Assembly (NCBI GenBank): GCA_910584185.1
Contig: CAJTYC010000103.1
Span: forward strand, 1-6,863
Direction of reading: 5' to 3'
DNA length: 6,863 nucleotides
From: an uncultured Muribaculaceae bacterium
GTDB taxonomy: Bacteria; Bacteroidota; Bacteroidia; Bacteroidales; Muribaculaceae
In this document: one piece after another, positions 1 to 6,800 of the stretch
How the letters are laid out: each line of letters begins with the position of its first letter
Position numbering within the stretch: the first letter of the stretch is position 1
Position numbers and translations under genes: made by a program
The notes under the pieces: generated by a model
Database searches by the model: none
What the model saw: the letters and a program-made list of their open reading frames with translations, nothing else
Told to the model about the DNA's origin: nothing

Positions 1-70
1 TGACAAGATTCGAACTTGCGACCACACGCCCCCCAGACGCGTACTCTAAACCGGACTGAGCTACACCCCG
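1..70 (-). tRNA. tRNA-Pro (anticodon GGG), 3' end cut off by window edge
   Basis: Read on the minus strand, positions 70 down to 1 fold as a tRNA. The 5' acceptor strand is CGGGGTG, the D stem is GCTC/GAGT, the anticodon stem is CGCGT/GCGTG (with G-U pairs), the anticodon loop is CTGGGGG, and the T arm is GCAAG-TTCGAAT-CTTGT. The anticodon GGG lies at plus-strand 32-34 and decodes CCC/CCU proline codons. The acceptor start CGGGGTG is typical of bacterial tRNA-Pro. Only the first two bases (CA) of the 3' acceptor strand are inside the window; the remaining bases, the discriminator and any CCA fall before position 1. A promoter sits upstream at 153-184, so this is probably a functional gene with a leader of roughly 75 nt. 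Confidence 0.93.
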
Positions 71-152
71 AATTTGTTTGCTCAAGAGATTCAAAACCAT
101 TGCCTTTGGCTTTTCGCTGCATTGGCTCCGGGTTGTTTCCCTTTTGCGAGTG

Positions 153-184
153 CAAAGTTAATGCCTTTTTTTGAATCCACCAAA
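153..184 (-). promoter_or_regulatory. Bacteroidetes-type promoter for tRNA-Pro
   Basis: On the minus strand, TAACTTTG (153-160) matches the -7 consensus TAnnTTTG, and TTTG (181-184) matches the -33 element; they are 20 nt apart. Transcription would start near 146 and run through a leader into the tRNA at 70. Both elements match exactly and the spacing is good, so this is one of the better promoter calls in the window. Confidence 0.75.
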
Positions 185-187
185 TTT

Positions 188-222
188 TTTGGCGAAAAAT
201 TTAATAATTTTCGCTAATTTTG
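188..222 (+). promoter_or_regulatory. Probable promoter for the FNT-family gene
   Basis: TAATTTTG at 215-222 fits the -7 consensus TAnnTTTG. The best -33 candidate is TTTG at 188-191, 23 nt upstream, which is longer than the roughly 20 nt seen at the other promoters here, so this may be a weaker or regulated promoter. The start would be near 229, about 68 nt before the chosen ATG. Its -33 element lies only 3 nt from the -33 of the opposing tRNA promoter, and the two form the dyad CCAAA-TTT-TTTGG (180-192). Confidence 0.5.
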
Positions 223-296
223 CAACCGTAAGTTTAAACAACTTCATCTGCGTAAATTTTTTACGCATGCTTCGGACATTTAAGGACTGCTTGATT

Positions 297-956
297 ATGA
301 AAGATTTCGGATTTATTTGGCGTGGCCTCTTGGCAGGAGCCTGCATCAGCCTCGGTGGCTGCATATATATTAAGGTGGGGGGAGTGGCCGGTGCCGTGCT
401 CTTCGCCTTCGGCCTTATCGCCGTGATTACTCTCGGCCTTAACCTGTTTACGGGCAAGGCGCAGTTTGTATGGTCGCCCCGCGCGTCGCAGAGCGAACAG
501 GGTGGTTATATATGGCTTCTCTCCATATTGCTGCTCAATGTGCTCGGCTGCATGGCTATGGGGCTTCTCTTCTCCACACCGGAGATGCAGCAGGGTGCCA
601 TTGGCATAATGGAAAAAAGGCTTGCGGCTACACCGCTGCGCAACGGTCTTCTTGCCATCGGATGCGGTTTTATAATGACACTCGCGGTGCAATCGGCCGC
701 CAAGGGAAAGTGGTTGCCGTTGCTCTTCGGCATACCGGCATTCATAATCTGCGGTTTGCCCCACTGTGTGGCCGACGCATTCTACATCGCGTCGTTGCCG
801 TTGGAATATATCACCGGGCGTTCGGTAGATATCGCCATATTCTATGCAGCGATAGTGGTCGGAAACTTTATAGGCTGCAACACATATAGAGTATTGCAGC
901 CCAAAGAGGTGAAAGTGGAGCCGGAAGTCTCTCAGGAGAAGGCCGGCACAAGATAG
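297..956 (+). CDS. Formate/nitrite transporter (FNT) family channel, compact form
   Basis: A 219-residue, very hydrophobic inner-membrane protein with about six membrane segments, as in the FocA/NirC family of pentameric channels for small monovalent anions (formate, nitrite, hydrosulfide). Visible family features are the first-helix glycines followed by GGVAGAVLFAFGL (28-40), LFTG (50-53) for the usual LFTGN, N81-V-L-G in helix 3, GLPHCVAD (153-160) for the usual GFEHSVAN with the conserved pore histidine at H156, and GNFIGCN (189-195) in the last helix. The family's usual Cys-Asn in the fourth helix reads CG here (123-124). Length is shorter than the usual 250-280 because both termini are short. 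I chose ATG 297 because AAGGA (282-286) precedes it and membrane segment 1 follows directly; ATG 267 is a possible alternative. The tail after about residue 200 is charged and probably cytoplasmic. The 3' end overlaps the convergent yeiH-like gene by 25 bp. The substrate cannot be told from sequence alone. Confidence 0.88.
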   Translation: MKDFGFIWRGLLAGACISLGGCIYIKVGGVAGAVLFAFGLIAVITLGLNLFTGKAQFVWSPRASQSEQGGYIWLLSILLLNVLGCMAMGLLFSTPEMQQGAIGIMEKRLAATPLRNGLLAIGCGFIMTLAVQSAAKGKWLPLLFGIPAFIICGLPHCVADAFYIASLPLEYITGRSVDIAIFYAAIVVGNFIGCNTYRVLQPKEVKVEPEVSQEKAGTR

Positions 957-1963
957 CGGGCCATAAGGTAACCGGCGACCAGCAACCAGGCGAACAGGCA
1001 GGCAGCGAGCACAAACGGCTTTGCGCCTGCCTTCTTGAATTTGTCGAAGCTTGTCTCTGCTCCCAATGCCGTCATTGCCATGGTGAGCAGGAAGGTGTCG
1101 AATTCGTTTATCCAGTTGACAGCTTCTGACGGAAGCAGGTTGAACGAATTGAAACCGATCACCGCGAGAAAGCCGAAGGCGAACCAAGGGATGTTGATCT
1201 TGCGCTTGCCGCCGGCAGCGCCGCTCTCCGAAGAGGCTTTCGAGGCGAGCCACCAGGCCATGACAAGAAGCACCGGCACGAGGAGCATCACGCGAATCAT
1301 CTTCACGATGATTGCAGTGCCGGCCACTGCATCGCCCATGGCGTTGCCCGCGCCCACGGCGTGCGCCACCTCATGGAGCGTGGAGCCGGCGAAAATGCCC
1401 ATCTGCTGTTCGTCGAGGCCAAGAAAACCGGCACGCCATGCCATGGGGTAAAGAAACATGGCGATAGTGCCGAAAATCACCACAGTGGCTACCGCCACTG
1501 AAGTCTTGTATGCCTTAGGTTTGACTATGGCATCAGCTCCCATGACTGCCGCCGCGCCGCATATCGCACTTCCCACCGAGGTGAGCAACGCAGTCTCCTT
1601 GTCCATCTTTAGCGCACGTCCCAGCAGTATGCCGAGAAATATTGTGCCGCACACTATCACGCAGTCTATAATGAGCGCGGCGGCTCCAACATCGAGCACA
1701 TCGCCAAACGTTAGGCGGAAGCCATAGAGTATAATGCCGATGCGAAGAATCCGCTTCGAGCAGTACTGTATGCCCGGAGTCCAGGTCTCCGGCAGGTGCA
1801 TACGCAACGAGTTGGCATAGATCATGCCGATGATTATGCCGATAATAAGAGGAGAGAAAGAGAGAGATTTCATGACTTGCGCCTGAGCGATGTAAAATGC
1901 AGCGCAGGCGAATAACGCCATAAGCAGAATGCCGTGAGCAATGCCGGCCCGTGTTTCCTTCAT
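932..1963 (-). CDS. yeiH: YeiH/UPF0324 family membrane protein (putative sulfate/sulfite exporter)
   Basis: A 343-residue polytopic inner-membrane protein with roughly ten hydrophobic segments, a normal size for the YeiH (UPF0324) family. Recognisable family blocks are SPLIIGIIIGM (37-47), CSKRILRIGIILYGFRLT (68-85), GSAICGAAAV (131-140), FAGSTLHEVAHAVGAG (191-206), KMIRVMLLVP (221-230) and TALGAETSF (298-306). A hydrophilic loop (about 241-257) separates the first block of helices from the last. Databases label the family as putative sulfate exporter, and in enterobacteria it has been tied to sulfite tolerance; biochemical proof is thin, so the substrate is uncertain. I chose the ATG at 1963 because the protein then begins just before membrane segment 1. 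An in-frame ATG at 2050 would add 29 AT-rich-encoded residues that do not resemble the family. There is no clear ribosome binding site; a 17-bp tandem repeat precedes the start. It is transcribed from the promoter at 2089-2121, divergent from tnaA. Confidence 0.9.
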   Translation of the reverse strand: MKETRAGIAHGILLMALFACAAFYIAQAQVMKSLSFSPLIIGIIIGMIYANSLRMHLPETWTPGIQYCSKRILRIGIILYGFRLTFGDVLDVGAAALIIDCVIVCGTIFLGILLGRALKMDKETALLTSVGSAICGAAAVMGADAIVKPKAYKTSVAVATVVIFGTIAMFLYPMAWRAGFLGLDEQQMGIFAGSTLHEVAHAVGAGNAMGDAVAGTAIIVKMIRVMLLVPVLLVMAWWLASKASSESGAAGGKRKINIPWFAFGFLAVIGFNSFNLLPSEAVNWINEFDTFLLTMAMTALGAETSFDKFKKAGAKPFVLAACLFAWLLVAGYLMARYLVPAFS

Positions 1964-1997
1964 GAGATTGTTTATTATATGAGTTTGTTTATTATAT
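1964..1997 (-). repeat. 17-bp tandem direct repeat abutting the yeiH start codon
   Basis: On the plus strand, GAGATTGTTTATTATAT (1964-1980) is followed directly by GAGTTTGTTTATTATAT (1981-1997), with one mismatch; a partial third unit (GAGTATATT) follows. In the yeiH messenger this gives two copies of the AU-rich element CTCATATAATAAAC in the last 34 nt before ATG, where a ribosome binding site would be expected. The unit is not a multiple of three, which argues against its being coding sequence. Confidence 0.8.
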
Positions 1998-2077
1998 GAG
2001 TATATTAGGTTAACGTATAAGTAACATCCAATAGCATTACGATAGTTCATGGATGTGTAAATATTTTTTCTAAAAAT

Positions 2078-2109
2078 TTTGCATATTGCAAAAATAAACT
2101 GTAAATTTG
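2078..2109 (+). promoter_or_regulatory. Promoter for tnaA, with a ~119-nt leader
   Basis: TTTG (2078-2081) and TAAATTTG (2102-2109) are separated by 20 nt and match the Bacteroidetes -33/-7 consensus. The start would be near 2116, leaving a leader of about 119 nt before ATG 2235. I looked in that leader for a tnaC-like peptide with a tryptophan codon and for an attenuator hairpin and saw neither. The promoter shares DNA with the divergent yeiH promoter. Confidence 0.7.
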
Positions 2110-2121
2110 CCGATAATCAAA
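2089..2121 (-). promoter_or_regulatory. Promoter for the yeiH-like gene
   Basis: On the minus strand, TATTTTTG (2089-2096) matches TAnnTTTG and TTTG (2118-2121) matches the -33 element, with 21 nt between them. The start would be near 2082, giving an untranslated leader of about 119 nt to the ATG at 1963. The elements interleave with those of the opposing tnaA promoter. Confidence 0.65.
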
Positions 2122-2234
2122 CCAAAAACGAAAAGAATTAACCTGCCGGCCTTCAGTCGCAGCGTGTCATATCTGATTTAGACAGGAAAATGATTGACCG
2201 GATGAAGTGTGGGCCGAAAAATCTAAACCTTATT

Positions 2235-3611
2235 ATGGAAATACCGTTTGCGGAATCTTGGAAAATCAAGATGGTGGAGCCGATTAAGAAGAGCACGCGT
2301 GAAGAGCGTGAGCAGTGGCTCAAGGATGCACATTACAACGTATTCATGTTGCCCTCGTCGGCAGTCTACATTGACTGTCTCACCGACTCCGGCACAGGCG
2401 CGATGAGCGACCGTCAGTGGGCCGCCATGATGACAGGCGACGAGTCGTATGCCGGTGCGCGCAGCTTCTATGAGCTTCGCGATGTGATCACAAGACTCAC
2501 CGGTTTTGAGTATGTGATACCGACTCACCAGGGCCGCGCTGCCGAGAATGTGCTTTTCTCGCACCTCGTGAAAGCCGGTGATGTTGTGCCCGGCAACTCG
2601 CACTTCGACACCACCAAGGGTCATATTGAGGCCCGCAAGGCAGCGGCGGTAGACTGCACCGTAGACGAAGCAAAGGATACTCAGCTCGAGGTGCCTTTCA
2701 AGGGTAACGTTGACCTCAAGAAGCTCGAGGCAGTGCTTGAGAAGGATGCCGATAAGGTGCCCTTCATCATTGTCACAATCACCAACAACACAGCCGGAGG
2801 TCAGCCCGTATCTATGGAGAACCTGCGCGGCGTGCGCGCTTTGGCCGACAAGTATGGCAAGCGAGTCGTGTTCGACTCTGCCCGCTTTGCAGAGAACGCA
2901 TACTTCATCAAGATGCGCGAACCTGAGTTCAAGGATTGGACCATCAAGGAGATAGTGCGTGAGATGTTCAGCTTGGCCGATGCCATGACAATGTCGTCGA
3001 AGAAGGATGGTCTTGTCAACATGGGCGGTTTCATAGCCACCAAGTGGGAAGATATATATGAAGGTGCGAAGAAATATGAGATACCGTTTGAGGGCTTCCT
3101 CACTTACGGCGGCATGAATGGCCGCGACATGGCAGCCCTGGCTGTTGGTCTCGATGAGAACACCGAATTCGATATGCTCGACACCCGCATCAAGCAGGTG
3201 GAATATCTCGCCAAGAAGCTCGATGAGTATGGCATTCCTTACCAGCGCCCGGTGGGTGGACACGCAGTATTCATCGACGCCGACAAGGTGCTCGACCGCA
3301 TTCCCAAGGAGGAATTTCCGGCTCAGCGCCTCACTATGGAGCTTTATCTTGAGGCCGGAGTGCGCGGATGCGAGATCGGATACCTTCTTGCTGACCGCGA
3401 CCCCATCACGCGTGAGAACCGCTTCGGGGGCAATGACTTCCTACGTCTCTGCATCTGCCGCCGCACATACACCAACAACCATATGGATGTGATTGCCGCC
3501 GCATTGAAGAATGTCTACGACCGCCGCCACGAAATTACCCGTGGTGTGAAGATTACCTGGGAGGCGGAGCTGATGCGTCACTTCACAGTGCAGCTAGAAC
3601 CCCTCGGCTGA
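2235..3611 (+). CDS. tnaA: Tryptophanase (tryptophan indole-lyase)
   Basis: A 458-residue cytoplasmic PLP enzyme of the beta-eliminating lyase family that splits L-tryptophan to indole, pyruvate and ammonia; the family also acts on cysteine and serine, cysteine giving sulfide. Conserved blocks are LTDSGTGAMSD (49-59), THQGRAAEN (97-105), the PLP-stacking region, DSARFAENAYFIK (214-226), MSSKKDG (253-259) with the PLP lysine at K257, and GGHAVFIDA (341-349). Three positions separate it from the sister enzyme tyrosine phenol-lyase: D125 in FDTT (Thr in tyrosine phenol-lyase), I381 in CEIG (the diagnostic Arg in tyrosine phenol-lyase) and H449 in RHFT (Phe there). All three favour tryptophanase. 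The start at 2235 gives MEIPFAESWKIK, the usual Bacteroides-type N terminus; in-frame ATGs at 2190 and 2202 would add a 15- or 11-residue extension not typical of the family. There is no clear ribosome binding site. A terminator follows and no tnaB permease is adjacent, so it is probably monocistronic. Confidence 0.96.
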   Translation: MEIPFAESWKIKMVEPIKKSTREEREQWLKDAHYNVFMLPSSAVYIDCLTDSGTGAMSDRQWAAMMTGDESYAGARSFYELRDVITRLTGFEYVIPTHQGRAAENVLFSHLVKAGDVVPGNSHFDTTKGHIEARKAAAVDCTVDEAKDTQLEVPFKGNVDLKKLEAVLEKDADKVPFIIVTITNNTAGGQPVSMENLRGVRALADKYGKRVVFDSARFAENAYFIKMREPEFKDWTIKEIVREMFSLADAMTMSSKKDGLVNMGGFIATKWEDIYEGAKKYEIPFEGFLTYGGMNGRDMAALAVGLDENTEFDMLDTRIKQVEYLAKKLDEYGIPYQRPVGGHAVFIDADKVLDRIPKEEFPAQRLTMELYLEAGVRGCEIGYLLADRDPITRENRFGGNDFLRLCICRRTYTNNHMDVIAAALKNVYDRRHEITRGVKITWEAELMRHFTVQLEPLG

Positions 3612-3639
3612 TAGCACACCGGCAAGAATAATCTTATCG

Positions 3640-3674
3640 ACACCGCATGGCGCAATAGTCATGCGGTGTTTTTT
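3640..3674 (+). terminator. Rho-independent terminator of tnaA
   Basis: Perfect 10-bp inverted repeat ACACCGCATG (3640-3649) / CATGCGGTGT (3660-3669) with a 10-nt loop, running into a six-base T tract (3669-3674). It lies 28 bp after the tnaA stop codon, on the correct strand and in the correct order for an intrinsic terminator. Confidence 0.92.
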
Positions 3675-3680
3675 AGTTTT

Positions 3681-3738
3681 CATCTCGCTATTTTTTTAAT
3701 AATTATTTCCATCTCGCTATTTTTTTAATAATTATTTC
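3681..3738. repeat. Perfect 29-bp tandem duplication upstream of the amylase promoter
   Basis: Positions 3681-3709 and 3710-3738 are identical over 29 bp, with no spacer. Each unit begins CATCTCGCTA, has a run of seven T, and ends AATTATTTC. It sits between the tnaA terminator and the amylase -7 element. The last bases of the second copy supply the -33-like TTTC, so the repeat forms the upstream AT-rich flank of the promoter. Confidence 0.95.
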
Positions 3739-3766
3739 TTAATTTCATAAAAAAAACGTAAATTTG
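3735..3766 (+). promoter_or_regulatory. Promoter for the alpha-amylase gene
   Basis: TAAATTTG (3759-3766) is a perfect match to the -7 consensus and identical to the tnaA -7 element. Twenty nt upstream is TTTC (3735-3738), a one-base departure from the -33 TTTG, which suggests dependence on an activator or on the AT-rich flank. Predicted start is near 3773, so the leader is about 79 nt. Confidence 0.7.
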
Positions 3767-3773
3767 CAACGAC

Positions 3774-3801
3774 TTTTGCATGGACTGCACGTCATGCAAA
3801 A
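3774..3801 (+). promoter_or_regulatory. 9-bp inverted repeat at the amylase transcription start (operator or 5' mRNA hairpin)
   Basis: TTTTGCATG (3774-3782) is the exact reverse complement of CATGCAAAA (3793-3801), with 10 nt between them (an extra G-U pair is possible in RNA). No T tract follows, so it is not a terminator. It begins at about the predicted first base of the transcript, so it could be a repressor or activator operator in DNA, or a hairpin at the 5' end of the mRNA that slows decay. Sequence alone does not separate these. Confidence 0.65.
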
Positions 3802-3851
3802 ATAGTTAGCCTTACATTATTTTCATTCATATTATTTACATCAACTTAACC

Positions 3852-6800
3852 ATGAAATTGTTAAGAGGCATGCTCTATGGTGCTGTGCTATCCACAGCGG
3901 CCATGAGCGCACAGGCGGCGACCTTCGTGGGCGACCGCACAGACTTTCGCGATGAGACAATCTACTTCGCGATGACAACCCGTTTCTATGACGGTGATCC
4001 CGACAATAATGTGTATTGCTGGGATGGAGTCCTGAACGAGAAAGATCCCGAGTGGCGTGGTGACTTCAAGGGCCTTATCGACAAGCTCGACTACATCAAG
4101 GCTCTTGGTTTCACAGCAGTATGGATTACCCCGGTTGTTGAGAACGGTTCCGGACTCGATTATCACGGTTATCATGCCATGGACTTCTCAAAGGTGGATC
4201 ACCGCTACGTGTCGAAGACCGCAGATGCCAAGCAGGCCGACGTGGAGTTCCAGACACTTATCGATGAGGTGCACAAGCGCGGCATGAAGCTCATCCTCGA
4301 CATCGTGATTCAGCACACCGGCAACTTCGGTGAGGCACAGCTCGCCCCGATGTTTGACAAGGATTACACCAAAGACCTTGCCGACATCAACGCATCTATG
4401 ATTCCCCGCACCAAGAGCAAAGGTGGCGTATTGCCCGACAACTATCTCGACCTGCCCCCTATGGCCCAGTATGCGTCGCGCCTCGACTACATGAAGAATA
4501 CCGACTACAAAAACAACGATATCCACAACTACTACCACCATAAGGCTTGGTTCGATTGGGATGACAACTCCCGCTGGTGGGGTCAGATAGCCGGTGACTG
4601 TGTGGACCTCAACACCGAGAATCCCGCAGTGAGCAGCTACATCGTGGATTGCTACTCGCGCTTCATCAAGATGGGTATTGACGGATTCCGTATCGATACG
4701 GCAGGCCATATTCCTCGCCTTGCATTCAACAAAAACTTCCTGCCTCAGTTTATGGAAGCCGCCGAAAGCCCTGAGGCCAAGGCCAAGCGTGGAGATACCC
4801 CCTTCTTCATGTATGGTGAGGTGTGCGCCCGCTCCACGCAGGTGATATATCGCGGTGAGCATTACTATGCTTCGCCCTGCTACTATACCTGGAAAGAAAA
4901 TAAGGATTATGAGTGGGACATGGACCCGAAGTCTTGGGACAGCGTGGTGGCCATACCGACTGCCACGGAAGGTTCGCATGATTTCGAGACTGTGAGCGGA
5001 CACGTAAACTGGGAGTCATGCCACCAGTCAGCCAAGGATGATGCCGGCCATGCAGAGTCGATATTGCGCAAGAGCAACAACGCCCTGCTCAATGGCAACG
5101 AATACCATACCCCTGACCATAAGGACTTCTCAGGCATGAGCGTAATCGACTTCGCGATGCATTGGAACTTCAACTCGGCAATGGGTGCTTACGGAGTCCG
5201 CGGTCAGGATGACCTATATAACGATGCCACATATAATGTGGTCTATGTGGATTCTCACGACTACGCTCCTGACAGTAACTATCGCTTCTCCGGCACGCAG
5301 GATACTTGGGCTGAGAATCTCTCGCTGATGTTCACATTCCGTGGCATCCCTTGCCTTTATTACGGTTCGGAAGTGGAGTTCCAGAAGGGCAAGCCTATCG
5401 ACAAGGGTGCCGTAGAAGCCCTCCGCAATACAGGACGTGCATATTTCGGCGGCTACATAGAGGGAGATGTCAACGTGACTGACTTCGCTGAGTATACCGG
5501 TGCTACCGGCAATATGGCCTCTACACTCAACTATCCGTTGGCACGCCACATACAGCGTCTCAACAAGATCCGTGCAGCTGTGCCTGCATTGCGCAAAGGC
5601 CAGTATAGCAACGAAGGCTGTGAAGGCGCAAAAGGCGCAATGGCCTTCAAACGTCGTTACACCGATGCGAAAACCGACTCTTATGTATTGGTGACAATCT
5701 CGGGCAATGCCACATTTACCGGTGTGCTCAACGGTACATATGTCGATGCAATAACCGGTGACACAAAAACCGTCACCGACGGCACACTGACTGCTGACTG
5801 CGAGGGTAAAGGTAATATGCGCATCTATGTGCTCAATACAACCAAGACCAAGGCTCCCGGCAAGGTGGGTGAGGATGGCAAGTATCTTTATGGTGCAGCT
5901 CCCGTGGACCAGCCTTGGCAGAAATGGGCAGATGAGACCATGCCCGATGAGACTTGGACACAGAAGCCTAACGGTAGCGGTGGTGGCTCCGGTGATGTAG
6001 AGGAACCCGAAGAACCGGTTGAACCGGCTATGGCCGAAGGTGAGCAGGCGGTATTCTTTGAAGCTGACAATGGTTGGAAGGGTGTGCGTGCCTATGTGTG
6101 GAGCAAGACCGACGACCGTAAGTTTGCAGGTGCTTGGTCAGGTCAGACTATGACCTATCTGGGGGGTGGCATTTACAAATGGACATATACCGGTGAGGGC
6201 AAGATTCCGGAGGGTTCAGGTTTGATTTTCAATGCAGGTGGCTCGCAGACTCCCGACTTTGAATGGCGCAACGGTGGCTACTACACATCTGCTGGCTATC
6301 AGAAGACAATAGAGGGCGCAGGCGAGATTCCGGACGATCCCATCGTCAAGCCTGAACTTCCGGAAGGAAATGAGTGGATAGCATATTTCGACAACACTAC
6401 CGCCAACTGGGGCAATGTGACCGCATGGGTGTGGGATGCTGCTGACGGCAATAAGAACTATTCCGGAGGCGCATGGCCCGGGCAGAATCTTAGCATAGAT
6501 CCGGAGACCGGATATTACAAGTTGAGCTGCTCCGTGACCAACGAACACCCCAACATGATGGTAATCTTCAGTAACAGTGGCGCGTCAAAAACTTCTGACT
6601 TAAAATTGGTGCACAAAGGTGTTTACAATGCCCATGGCTACGTAACGACAAGCAGCGTGGATAACGTTACAGCAGCTGAGTCTATCAAGATAAGCGTGTC
6701 GGATGGTAAGCTCATGGTCGAGGCTGTTGATGCATGCACCTTGACAGTGAGCCGTCTTGACGGTGTGAGTTTCCCCGTGCAGCTCCATGTGGGCTACAAC

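Noticed and set aside
261..1253. Long open frame on the minus strand across the FNT gene and the end of yeiH
   Set aside because: Its protein is rich in Arg, His and Cys with no family resemblance, and it lies opposite or out of frame with two clearly recognisable membrane protein genes.
1964..2050. Start of the yeiH-like protein at 2050
   Set aside because: The added 29 residues are encoded by AT-rich repeat DNA with a 17-bp period not divisible by three, and the family normally starts close to the first membrane segment.
2141..2154. Small GC-rich palindrome (CTGCCGGCCTTCAG) in the tnaA leader
   Set aside because: The stem is imperfect, has almost no loop, and no second structure or T tract is near; too weak to call an attenuator.
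2190..2234. N-terminal extension of tnaA or a leader peptide starting at 2190
   Set aside because: It is in frame with tnaA with no stop, contains no Trp, and the extra residues do not look like the family's N terminus; kept only as an alternative start.
2223..3263. 346-codon open frame antisense to tnaA
   Set aside because: It mirrors the codon bias of tnaA, has no recognisable domain, and no promoter motif was seen for it.
2235..3611. Tyrosine phenol-lyase as an alternative identity
   Set aside because: The diagnostic Arg of that enzyme is Ile381 here, and D125 and H449 also match tryptophanase.
3774..3801. The dyad as a second terminator after tnaA
   Set aside because: It lies downstream of the amylase -7 element, has no T tract after it, and tnaA already has a strong terminator at 3640-3674.
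4188..5003. 271-codon open frame antisense to the amylase catalytic domain
   Set aside because: It is a shadow of a conserved GH13 coding region; the translation is rich in His and Val without a known fold.
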